From Haemaphysalis longicornis (Eukaryota > Arthropoda > Arachnida > Ixodida > Ixodidae), in the NCBI GenBank assembly GCA_013339765.2, contig CM023448.1, positions 193,728,409-193,792,408 on the forward strand: DNA of 64,000 nucleotides. The letters run 5' to 3'. Each line of letters begins with the position of its first letter. Positions within the stretch are counted from its first letter, which is position 1. Under the pieces are notes generated by a model. The model made no database searches. It had not been told where the DNA came from and saw only the letters and a program-made list of their open reading frames with translations. A program made the position numbers and the translations under genes. This document shows positions 34,801-45,800 of this stretch, in pieces.

Positions 34801-36242
34801 AATACTGGACACCAAAGTTGTGGCATTGCAAGGAACAAAAAAATTGTGTTTGTCAAGGCCATATGAGGACTACCTTGTGGCAGTTTGTAATTATCACACT
34901 CTTGCAAGGCACACGAAGTGAAATATAGCAATAATGGTAGCGATTAATGGGTTTAGAATTGACAATGACACATACTCAGCTTACACTGAAACATTTACCA
35001 CTCATGATAGTGACTGTAATGACTTCAGTGGTCCAGACCTTGACAAGCATGGTGGAAGAGACGTACTCGGACTGACAGACAAAAAGAAAGTGGGAATCCT
35101 CACACTGCCTGGACGGACGGTCAAAGAAAGCTAAGGCAAGCCAGCTAATGCACGCTGAAAATGTCAGAAAAACGCGCTCAGATGGAAGCGGGCAGACAGG
35201 AGCCAAGATGTGACACCTGCTGACCTGTAGTGTGCGCGTTGTTTCTCTATTCTGCCCAAATGAACTCACCTGACCAAACTGCTTTCTGGCTAACCACAAA
35301 ATATGATCTTGTCTACTTTGCACGCACATACATAACACCCCACATATGCTGGGCACAGTAACTTATATTACAAGAGTTCGTACACAAGCTTAAAATTAAC
35401 TGCAAATACACTCCGCTCTACAGAAAGTTGAAGTGATGAAATTTTTATTGCAGGAAGTGTACTTAGCTGATGTTCATTCACATACTTGTGTGAATTTATT
35501 GCAGTTTAACTCTGCCTTGTAAAAATGTTTCTTAAGCATTTGGTACTGGCACAAGTTGTGATTAACTTGAGGCTGTAATGACCAGCAAGCCGGACTTGTG
35601 CCACAAAAAGTTAGCAGCAGCATCAATGCAACAAAAGCTTGTCAGGATGTCACGAGAATACATAATACTGTGCACAGTAGAAATTAAATGCAATTATGGA
35701 GCTTGTATATATGACTGGATTTGTGATTCGATGTGATAGAACAAGTTCTTCTACAAGGCAAATTTCAGAAAGGCTATGTGACTCGCAAAAGACGTAAGTG
35801 AAATTTGCAATACAGCACACACATGCACACACACTAACGGTACTATAAAGGACCTTTAGCTTTGGGGAAAAAATGTTGGAACTTTCACGCTTTCATATAT
35901 GCCCATCTGTCAACATCACAAGGTACATGTTATAAGGTACATTATCACAACGAACACAAGGGAAAAAGCATGTGCTAATACTCTCAAACATCAAGTGCCT
36001 ACAAAGAATACACAGAACTGCTCACAGGACACAAGTTTCAAGGTCATAAATGAATGCTCAACATCACATTTCTAAACATTGCATGGCGGTGCAGACACAG
36101 GGATGCCACAGAGGTAAAAAGCTGGAGTAAATAAATGGAATGCTAAAAGACGGAACAGGCAGTCGGAACGCCCCATCAGGTGAGCGTAGCAAGGCCCCTC
36201 CTCCTCCTCCTCCTCCGTTATTCGCTGTGCTAGCTCACCCAC
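31802..36242. other. Intergenic between convergent SF1 and the minus-strand gene
   Basis: Contains A-runs at about 32995-33016 and at 33914-33928. The second follows AATAAA by a few bases, as in a retroposed transcript tail. TTTATT hexamers at 35445 and 35496 (AATAAA on the minus strand) may serve polyadenylation of the gene at 36243. No coding exon is recognised. Confidence 0.5.
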
Positions 36243-36883
36243 TCAGTAGACGACCTTGTCCCAGGAGCGGGACGAGGGTGGGTGCACATGGGTGGGTAGG
36301 GGCCGCGAGGCGTCTCCTCCAGCTGCCAGCAGGAAGCGTGCCTCTTCCTGCTGGGCCACCCAGGCGCGCACGTCGAAGGTGGTGGCCAGGTACGACTGGC
36401 CGCCCGAGCGCAGGTAGCAGTCCCCATCCAGGGTGGTGTACACCGTGTGCGGTGCGCCACGCACATGCACCTCCACCACAAAGCGAGAGGCGCTCTCGCG
36501 CACCTCCGTGACGGTGCGCAGCACGGGGACAAACTCGACGGAGAAGAGGGTGGGTGGCAGGCGTGGCCTGAGGCCGCTCACGGTCGTGTCGACACCCTGG
36601 CGCAGAGCATCGCGCTCGCGCTGGTTGAGCCGCACGCCGTGCACGCGGCCCTCGCGGCTGATGCCGTAGAAGACGGTGCAGGGCCTCCATGTGTTGAGGA
36701 AGGAGCAGGCCAGCTTGGCCAGCGTGCTGGCCGAGGCCAGCCGCATGTTGCTCAGGGGCCGCAGCTCGTGCCTGTTGTCCAGGGCAATGGGCACCACCGT
36801 GTCGCGCAGGTAGAAACGGCCACCAATCGCCACCCGGCCATCTTGGCCCTGCGCAGCCGCTGAGTGCTGCAGGTCCCCAGCTC
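36243..36883 (-). CDS. Exon 4 of the Tudor-Schlafen gene (Schlafen AlbA_2 domain)
   Basis: Acceptor ccattgcgcag; begins with 2 nt that complete an Arg codon with exon 3. Encodes VAIGGRFYLRDTVVPIALDN, RHELRPLSNMRLASASTLAK and LACSFLNTWRPCTVFYGISR, then SGLRPRLPPTLFSVEFVPVL, and ends SWDKVVY with TGA at 36243-36245. GC-rich and codon-biased relative to its surroundings. Family Schlafen-like by the AFLN-like helix, the G-x-V-x-G strand and the YxxxDGxxYLR strand. The usual Glu-x4-Glu pair appears as Asp493/Glu497, so nuclease activity is uncertain. Confidence 0.75.
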
Positions 36884-39800
36884 CTGCGCAATGGTGGCCA
36901 AATACGGGACTTGGGACAAACTTGCTGCCGCAATACAGCTAGAGCAGCAACCCGCATCAGTCTTTTTGCCCGTTTATGGTCATTTATTTGCAGTACGATG
37001 ACACCAACAGGGTGCATCCTGAAAGGGTGCAAACAACAATGCAAAAAACAGTTGTGTGCACTTGTATACCACATCAAATATCAACTGAGTGAAAAAAAAA
37101 ATTTTTTTTAATCAGTAGTTAAAACTGCTCATTACCTCTACTCATTACCTCTACTGACAGCAGATTACTCTTTCTCTTGAAAGAAGATTATCTGCAAGGT
37201 AAGAACAATGTTCCGTTAGCATGCCCAGCCTTCCCAGATCTTTGCGAATTTGCACATCCGGTGGCAGAAGAGGTGTTGATATCATGTGGCTGCAAAATAA
37301 GTGTTAGGCTCAAAAGTCAGTCTGTTAAAACAAAACTACTGTCTGGTTTTAGGCTGACCGTTGAGAAGACCACAAATTAATTGTATGTTCTAACCAAGCC
37401 TTGACTGCGTGGATACACACACCTAGGACAATGGTTCACAAATGGGTTAATCCAGAAAGGCAGCTTCAGGGTACATAAAGCCCTCCTTGTCATTTTCCCC
37501 CAGCAAAACTCTGCCATTGATGCAAAAAGATAGTTCTGCTGCATGCATGTACCTTCTTTTTCTGCACGGCAAGCATTGAGTTAGACTTTGCATGCCGCAC
37601 AAAAGTGAAATGTGCAACGCACAAAGCACCTCACCTATGGACAACACCAGGGTGAGCAAATTCCTTGGAATATTAGTCTTGTGCCAACATTCCGTGGTGG
37701 GTCCTCATCCCACTTACCACCAGTTCACAAAGGGTCCAGAAACACATCTGGTAAGCAACCACTGATCTAGGACTTAGCCTGGCAATCATAACAAAAGGTT
37801 GGAGCTAAGTTATTAGGCATTTGCTGAAATGTGACTTAACGAACAAAAGCTTTTACACTCGAAACTGAAAGCAGTTTTGCAGTAACCTCCCTGCAGACTG
37901 TCCAATCACGCACAGCAGTGAGAACTCATATACTGAGTAATCTTGGAGACTGCTAAATTCCACGCCACTGCCCGAGTTATCCAGTGAACCAAACTGAATT
38001 AAATTTTTTCAAATATCTTCGTGGTCGCGACTGAAATTATGCACGTTTCCAACGGGCTTATCCAAAGTGCGGTTACAAGGGTTCCGATTATCACAAACTA
38101 ATTTTCTGCTGGTGATGAAAATCAATAATTCGAAGGCTATTCCATGGGCTAAACGTATACTTTTCGCAGGTTTCATCACAAACACAGCGACAGCAACAGA
38201 CAGCAGAAGAGGCGCACATGATAAGTGCCGCAAAGTCATTACAGGTTCCCACGTACTTCCAGTGTATCCAGCTGTGGCCCTTGCTGGTGGTTGCATAGAT
38301 AGCTTGTACCACAGATCGCGTACATTTCTCACTCTAGTTTTATTGACCCCTTGACTGCGTGGACCAGGCAACAGCACTGCCAATGTTTGCGCACAAACGT
38401 TTCACGAAAATTCTCGAGTCCTAGGTTAATCAAAACCTGCACCCACTTTATCTTTTTCTTTTTTGTGCATCAATGCCTCACTGCCTGCTGTGCTTAAAAA
38501 TGACGTCTTATTGATAGTCGGTAATGCTAATCTGCCTAGATATACATTGTAAGAGCTCCCAAGTTGGTTTAGTTGGTTTCCTGTGCTACTGTTACTGTTT
38601 TTACGACCAATCACTCTAAACGATTGGCCATGAATCACTCTTAACCAATCGCATGTAACTTTTTTTTTCCGTGTCCTGTTGGGTTTGTTATATCATGGTT
38701 TGCTATACAGCCAACAATGCACTGCTTTATTTACATACACCCCAATGATTGAGGAAATGCCAATTATAAACTTACCACTGCTGCACTCTGCCATGTTGCT
38801 TGTGCCATTTGAATGCTTTAGCTGAAATGCGAACAACCAATTAACTTCAAATCAATGTGCACAGATTCTAAAAATGCCGACTGGAAGCCTTGTTATCCTC
38901 AGCCTTACATCTCGTAATGCAAGCTTCACTACAGGGTTTATGAATGCTCTTTGGAGCCAGTTTACATACAGGAGACATTCACAAGTTGGTTTAATAAATC
39001 CATAACAAATGAAGAAACAATTCTTGTGGAACATTCTCATGTAACAAAAAAAAAAGCATACTTGTTCGAGCTGTTCAGGTGTCATAGCAGCAAGTTTAAC
39101 TTGTGCAGAAGGCCTGGAAAATAAAATAAGACAAAAATGGGGGGTAAGAACTTAACAAGCACAGTGCATGTGCCCTAAGGGCTGTGCATTGCTATACAAA
39201 ACAGAATTGCATACGAGATAGAATGGGAGCCAATGTGCAAGCAGATGGTTGGCCCTTTCAGGCAGCACGGCCCTAAGATCAGAATAAATAAATAAATAAA
39301 TAAATAAAAAGTGAAAAACAAGTCAAATCAGAGTATGCCATACACCCCAGATCATTGCACCAAGCTGTTTGCCCACAATGCAATGCAACAGGCATGAATC
39401 ACAACTGCTGATATTAGGTCTTAAGTTAACAATCTTTGTGATAAAAAAACAACCTCAATTGTTTTGGATGTGTCAAATAATACAATTTTTATATAAACAA
39501 ATTAAGACAGATTATTTTTAAATATACAAACAATTTGAAAATCTTGTTAATGTACAAATAATTTTTTGTAGTCTAGCAGGTTTTCCCGAGAGCATACAGC
39601 ACATGAATCAATCACGGCCAAATTTCAGTTTTGGTCCAGCAGTTGGCCTCAGCATCTCTGCCCTTCTATACAGTTTCACGCACGGTCTACTTAGTAATAT
39701 AGAAGCAGAATGAACTGCTGGACTATTTGGTAAATGTCCATTCTGGGAAAAAAAAGGGGGGGGGACAAGGAGAAGAGCCGAGCCAAGGAACAAAAAACAA

Positions 39801-42800
39801 ACCAATGGGGTTGTCGCCGTTGTACTGAGGTGTCTGCAAGCTGGATGCCAAGGCAAATATGTTAATTGGAACTAAGCGTACCGTACACGTTGTAAGCTTG
39901 TGAGCGAGTGGGTCTCAAGAGGAGAGAGAGAAGGAGGAACATAAAACTGGCAGAGACCCAAGGGTGCCAGCGGGAAGTGGGAGAGGGGGTGTAACACAAG
40001 ACGCGGCTGGCGTCAGGGCGCCCGTGGAGTTCACGCGAACCGAGTGGCAGTACGCAGGAACGGGGCTGCAGCATGAAGATACACAACAGTACTTTGCATG
40101 CTGTTATGTTCGGGCTCCCCGTTTAATTAAGGAAAGCCGCCGGTGGCTCATGTTCGGCGTCGCGTACGCTGGTTGCGGCCATTCCGTGTCCCTTTCATGT
40201 GGCCGCACGGACGCCAGGTTCGGAGCCGCGGAGAGCGTGTTTTGTGCCCGTCCTTTTGTGTGTCAAAGGATGGGGGCGATTAGCCTGAGTGCCTCTGTCG
40301 CGTCGAGGGTGGCAGGGTCATTCGGCATAACAGGCTGACGGGCGGCCGGATGATCGTATCTCTTAGTGTTGAAAGCGCGCGCGGTGTAAGTTTGGAAAAT
40401 CTTCGACTCCGGCGGCGGCGTGGGTCATTGACGGGTCAATCGCCTTGGAGACCACCGAGTGGGCCTGAAGCGCGTCTTCCGGTGCGACTGGCGGCAGGCC
40501 GCGGCGCCCTTCGTCTGGGAGGGAATTAGCAACCCTCATTGTCCTGCGCGTCGCGGGACAATGGGGGCGTCGCAAGAGGCGCCGCGCGGAGGGAGGTCAG
40601 CCGCGCGGGGACCGCTCCGGGCCCTCGGCTTGGCTGTTGTTTGTGCAGATGCCGCCCGCTTAACGTAATGGATGGTTCACTTAAGGCCGCAGATGTCCTG
40701 TATTTTCTGGCCGGGTGTAACAGCGTGCGTAGGAAACGCACTTTGAGTGCATAAGAGAGAGGGTTAGGTCACGTGACCGCAGGTGAGGACATGTGTGTGA
40801 TTGGCTGGTTACTGTGGCCAATCAATGGTTTGTAATAATTGTTTTGAAAGGTTTTTCTCTCTTTCTTGAACGCCCCCTTTTTGGAGGCGGGGTTTTTGCT
40901 ATCAAAACCGGAGTGTTGGGTTTTGTCGAAGGTCGGTCGAGAGGGGATCTAGTTCAGCATAGATCTCGGCCGAACAGGCTGCTGCAGTCAGAGTGACAAT
41001 GTAACCGTCACTCTGACGTGATGTAAACTTGGAGTCATGTAAATAATGTAAATAAACCTAATATCCAGCAAGGAAGGCAGTCCTCATCCCTCACCCGCTC
41101 CAAGCATCGGTCGTCGGTCATCGGAGCGAGTCGAGATGGTCCTCTTGGCTCGCGCATCAAAAGAACATCCCTATTTCGCCTCCATCAGTTCGCCATGAAG
41201 ATGGAGAGGCGAAATTTAACTGGCGCAGTCGGCAGGATGACCACGACCATCGGCTGGAGCTGGTGGGGCATTGCGGAGAGACTCCTTCAACGCAAGGTTC
41301 GGCTCCGACTAACGACGAGCCAGACTCCAAGCATCAACGGGGCGACACCTCAGCGGGAGGCCTCGTGAGTTCCGGCTCAGTGCGGCAGCAGCCGCGATTC
41401 AACGGCAACGGGGCGACACCTCAGTGGGAGGCCTCGTGGGCTCCGGCCCAGGGCGGCGTAAGCCGCGGTTCAACGGGGCGACACCTCAGCGGGAGGCCTC
41501 GTGGGCTTCGGCCCAGGGCGGCGTAAGCCGCGGTTCAACGGGGCGACACCTCAGCGGGAGGCCTCGTGGGCTTCGGCCCAGGGTGGCGTAAGCCGCGGTT
41601 CAACTGGGCGACACCTCAGCGGGAGGCCTCGTGGGCTTCGGCCCAGGGCGGCGTAAGCCGCGTTTCAACGGGGCGACACCTCAGCGGGAGGCCTCGTGAG
41701 CTTCGGCCCAGGGCGGCGTAAGCCGCCGTTCAACGGGGCGACACCTCAGCGGGAGGCCTCGTGGGCTCTGGCCCAGGGAGCACGGCCCCATCCCAGCGGC
41801 GAGAGCGGCGCATCGGGTCCACGAGCTGCTGCACCAGCGACACTGCGACCCGGCCGAACCCGGAGCGGGCACAGGTAGGCCCTGACTTACTTTCTCCGGG
41901 TTTACCATGGCCACTATGCTAACGAGATGTCGCGGCACCGACCAGAAGGTTAGTGCCATTGTGCTCGAAATTGAGGAGTTGAGAGCTGAATTAGCTCTCA
42001 AAAATGCCCAGCACGCTTTAGAGAAAGCAAGGCTAGCGGGTAGCCGGGGCGCGGGTAGCCCGTCCGCATGGGCAGCTGAAGAGCTTAGCGCTCAATTAGC
42101 CCAAGGGCGAGCGGAGATCGCTTATGAAAAAGCGAAGCTTCGCAAGATTGGTGGCCTCGAAGAGGACGCCAATGTTTTCACGGTGTTTGTTCCCTCGTGG
42201 GCGCTTCGAGCGCCACGGGGTAAGGAGAGTGGGAATGTAGTGGAGGTGGCCGAAGCCACCCCAGTTGTTGGGCAACACGGTACCGTTCCCACTGCTACGG
42301 AGGAGATTGGGGAATCTCGTAAGACAGATGTCTTAGCTGCAGCAATTCCGTCTGTTGCGGCGGGCAGTGTTGCCGTGGCCACGCAGGAAAATGTCGAGAG
42401 TAGCACCGCCCCATGCGCCGACATAGATTCCGCGGCCAACCGCGAGGAGCCCCGCGTGGATGAGCTAACGAAGAGATTGAGCGAAGCTGCAGAAAGCATT
42501 CTCATCTCGGAGGAGGCAGAGGAAGCGCAGGGGTCGGGCAAGGGCAGCGGATCGGCGCGCCTAATTGTGGAGCTTCCGTGCGCGAAGCATGAATGCGCAG
42601 GGGGTCCGCGGCGTCTTGAGCGTAGGTCGATTCCGACTTGCCCGAGAACGCGGAAGGCGGCGGCAGGTGTGGCGGCGCAGGTGCGACACCGTCGTACGCG
42701 CTACCGCCGAGTAGGGTGTTCCTTCTCTCCAGGGGGCACAGGACACCGCGAGCCGAACCAGGGTTCGTGTAGGATCAGCTGGTGGCGCATGAAACGGAAT

Positions 42801-45800
42801 CAGCTTCCGTGCGACGGTCGGTGTGTGCCGCCGTGGAAAGGGGCGTTTGCGCTGAATAGTGTACAGTGCTAGATAGAACAGTTCAGTGTTGTTTGGCGCA
42901 CACTTTGTTGTTAGCGTGTTTTGCTGTGTGTGCGTAGGCATCGCTCCGACGAGCGTTATTCTTAGTTGTCCCTGTACTGTAGTTCTCCCCCTTGTTGTTA
43001 GTTTTTTTTTTTTTTTGTGCATGTGTTGGTTGCGTTCAGCTGTCGTAAGGCGTGTAATTTGCGAGTAGCGCAGTTTGGCGGTTTTAACGCTGTCTTCTTG
43101 TGAAGCAGAGCCGCTGTTACAGCACGGTAGGGAGTTGACCTCTGGGTACAATGGCGAGTGCCTTTCTTTATTTGCGCTCGTTGGCATGTGGTCATGGTGG
43201 GCCATGGAATGTGCAAGTAGGGCCCCCTTGTGGCGCTTGTGTGTGAACTAGTGTTTGAAGTACTGAGAAATGAACTTTCAGTGCATCGCATGTGGACAAC
43301 AAGCGAACCGCAACCGGGACGAACAATCTGTGTCGCATTCCGAAAGAACACGCGTCCGTGAGTGCGTGAAGAAACGCTGAACTTTCTTTAAACGTTTTGT
43401 TATTGGTACAGGAGTAGCCTCGTTTGGTACGTTTGGGTTTGTTCGGGTGTTTTTTTTTCTTTCCTTAGAGTGAAAGATGCGCTTAACGTTTAAGAATGGA
43501 TGGTGTCATTCATTCAGTTGTCAAGTTCGAACATTTATACCCTTCGGCGGGTTTGTTGCCTTTAATGGTAGAGGGTGCCGCGAGTTTGTTCTAACGGGCC
43601 TTGTAGCTGAGCGCTTTCGTTTATTGTTTGATGTTGCGCAAGCCATGGCTAGGCCAAGGCACTGAGTATGCCGTGTTGTATCCGTTTTTGGTGCAGTTGG
43701 CCGGCGCTTTGTGCTGGTTGGGTTGGTGCGTACCGGGTTAATTTTGTATTGTTGTACTGTATTGTAATTTGTATTGTACTCGCGTGACGGCTTGAGTGTT
43801 TTTTTTAGTTCTGGCTCTGCAGTAAGACATAACGTGCAGTGAGAGTTAATGTTGTACGTACAGCTAGTGTACGGACAACATTCTTAGTGCGGAGGTGTTA
43901 TGTTCGGGCTCTCCGTTTAATTAAGGAAAGCCGCCGGTGGCTCATGTTCGGCGTCGCGTACGCTGGTTGCGGCCATTCCGTGTCCCTTTCATGTGGCCGC
44001 ACGGACGCCAGGTTCGGAGCCGCGGAGAGCGTGTTTTGTGCCCGTCCTTTTGTGTGTCAAAGGATGGGGGCGATTAGCCTGAGTGCCTCTGTCGCGTCGA
44101 GGGTGGCAGGGTCATTCGGCATAACAGGCTGACGGGCGGCCGGATGATCGTATCTCTTAGTGTTGAAAGCGCGCGCGGTGTAAGTTTGGAAAATCTTCGA
44201 CTCCGGCAGCGGCGTGGGTCATTGACGGGTCAATCGCCTCGGAGACCACCGAGTGGGCCTGAAGCGCGTCTTCCGGTGCGACTGGCGGCAGGCCGCGGCG
44301 CCCTTCGTCTGGGAGGGAATTAGCAACCCTCATTGTCCTGCGCGTCGCGGGACAATGGGGGCGTCGCGGGGACCGCTCCGGGCCCTCGGCTTGGCTGTTG
44401 TTTGTGCAGATGCCGCCCGCTTAACGTAATGGATGGTTCACTTAAGGCCGCAGATGTCCTGTATTTTCTGGCTGGGTGTAACAGCGTGCATAGGAAACGC
44501 ACTTTGAGTGCATAAGAGAGAGGGTTAGGTCACGTGACCGCAGGTGAGGACATGTGTGTGATTGGCTGGTTACTGTGGCCAATCAATGGTTTGTAATAAT
44601 TGTTTTGAAAGGTTTTTCTCTCTTTCTTGAACGCCCCCTTTTTGGAGGCGGGGTTCTTGCTATCAAAACCGGAGTGTTGGGTTTTGTCGAAGGTCGGTCG
44701 AGAGGGGATCTAGTTCAGCATAGATCTCGGCCGAACAGGCTGCTGCAGTCAGAGTGACAATGTAACCGTCACTCTGACGTGATGTAAACTTGGAGTCATG
44801 TAAATAATGTAAATAAACCTAATATCCAGCAAGGAAGGCAGTCCTCATCCCTCACCCGCTCCAAGCATCGGTCGTCGGTCATCGGAGCGAGTCGAGATGG
44901 TCCTCTTGGCTCGCGCATCAAAGAACATCCCTATTTCGCCTCCATCAGTTCGCCATGAAGATGGAGAGGCGAAATTTAACTGGCGCAGTCGACTGCGCCA
45001 GTTAAATTTCGCCTCTCCTCTTCATGGCGAACTGATGGAGGCGAAATAGGGATGTTCTTTTGATGCGCGAGCCGAGAGGACCATCTCGACTCGCTCCGAT
45101 GACCGACGACCGATGCTTGGAGCGGGTGAGGGATGAGGACTGCCTTCCTTGCTGGATATTAGGTTTATTTACATTATTTACATGACTCCAAGTTTACATC
45201 ACGTCAGAGTGACGGTTACATTGTCACTCTGACTGCAGCAGCCTGTTCGGCCGAGATCTATGCTGAACTAGATCCCCTCTCGACCGACCTTCGACAAAAC
45301 CCAACACTCCGGTTTTGATAGCAAAAACCCCGCCTCCAAAAAGGGGGCGTTCAAGAAAGAGAGAAAAACCTTTCAAAACAATTATTACAAACCATTGATT
45401 GGCCACAGTAACCAGCCAATCACACACATGTCCTCACCTGCGGTCACGTGACCTAACCCTCTCTCTTATGCACTCAAAGTGCGTTTCCTACGCACGCTGT
45501 TACACCCGGCCAGAAAATACAGGACATCTGCGGCCTTAAGTGAACCATCCATTACGTTAAGCGGGCGGCATCTGCACAAACAACAGCCAAGCCGAGGGCC
45601 CGGAGCGGTCCCCGCGCGGCTGACCTTCCTCCGCGCGGCGCCTCCCGCGACGCCCCCATTGTCCCGCGACGCGCAGGACAATGAGGGTTGCTAATTCCCT
45701 CCCAGACGAAGGGCGCCGCGGCCTGCCGCCAGTCGCACCGGAAGACGCGCTTCAGGCTCACTCGGTGGTCTCCGAGGCGATTGACCCGTCAATGACCCAC

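Larger units (their letters stand above)
40102..44980 (+). mobile_element. Non-autonomous LTR retrotransposon
   Basis: Two direct LTRs (40102-41220 and 43896-44980) flank a 2.7-kb interior. The interior begins with a primer binding site and a 65-bp tandem repeat and holds one ORF (41907-42872). A purine-rich agtgcggagg precedes the second LTR. No protease, reverse transcriptase, RNase H or integrase motif is visible, so it would need enzymes from a partner. The LTRs are nearly identical apart from a 33-bp gap and a few changes, suggesting a fairly recent insertion. It lies antisense in the last intron of the Tudor-Schlafen gene. Clear target-site duplications were not found, partly because the right side is rearranged. 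Confidence 0.8.

Noticed and set aside
36235..37077. 280-codon minus-strand open frame overlapping the Schlafen exon
   Set aside because: It is in another frame of a GC-rich exon. The frame ending SWDKVVY has clear AlbA_2-type motifs and in-phase splicing.
40793..40996. 67-codon ORF found identically in all three LTRs (also near 44554 and 45427)
   Set aside because: Repetition reflects the LTR copies. The reading frame covers promoter/R-type sequence and has no recognised domain.
41335..41795. CRISPR-like array
   Set aside because: The repeats are directly contiguous without unique spacers, and the setting is a eukaryotic retrotransposon.
42561..43205. 214-codon minus-strand open frame inside the LTR element
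   Set aside because: Antisense to the element and overlaps its T-run as poly-Lys; no recognisable domain.
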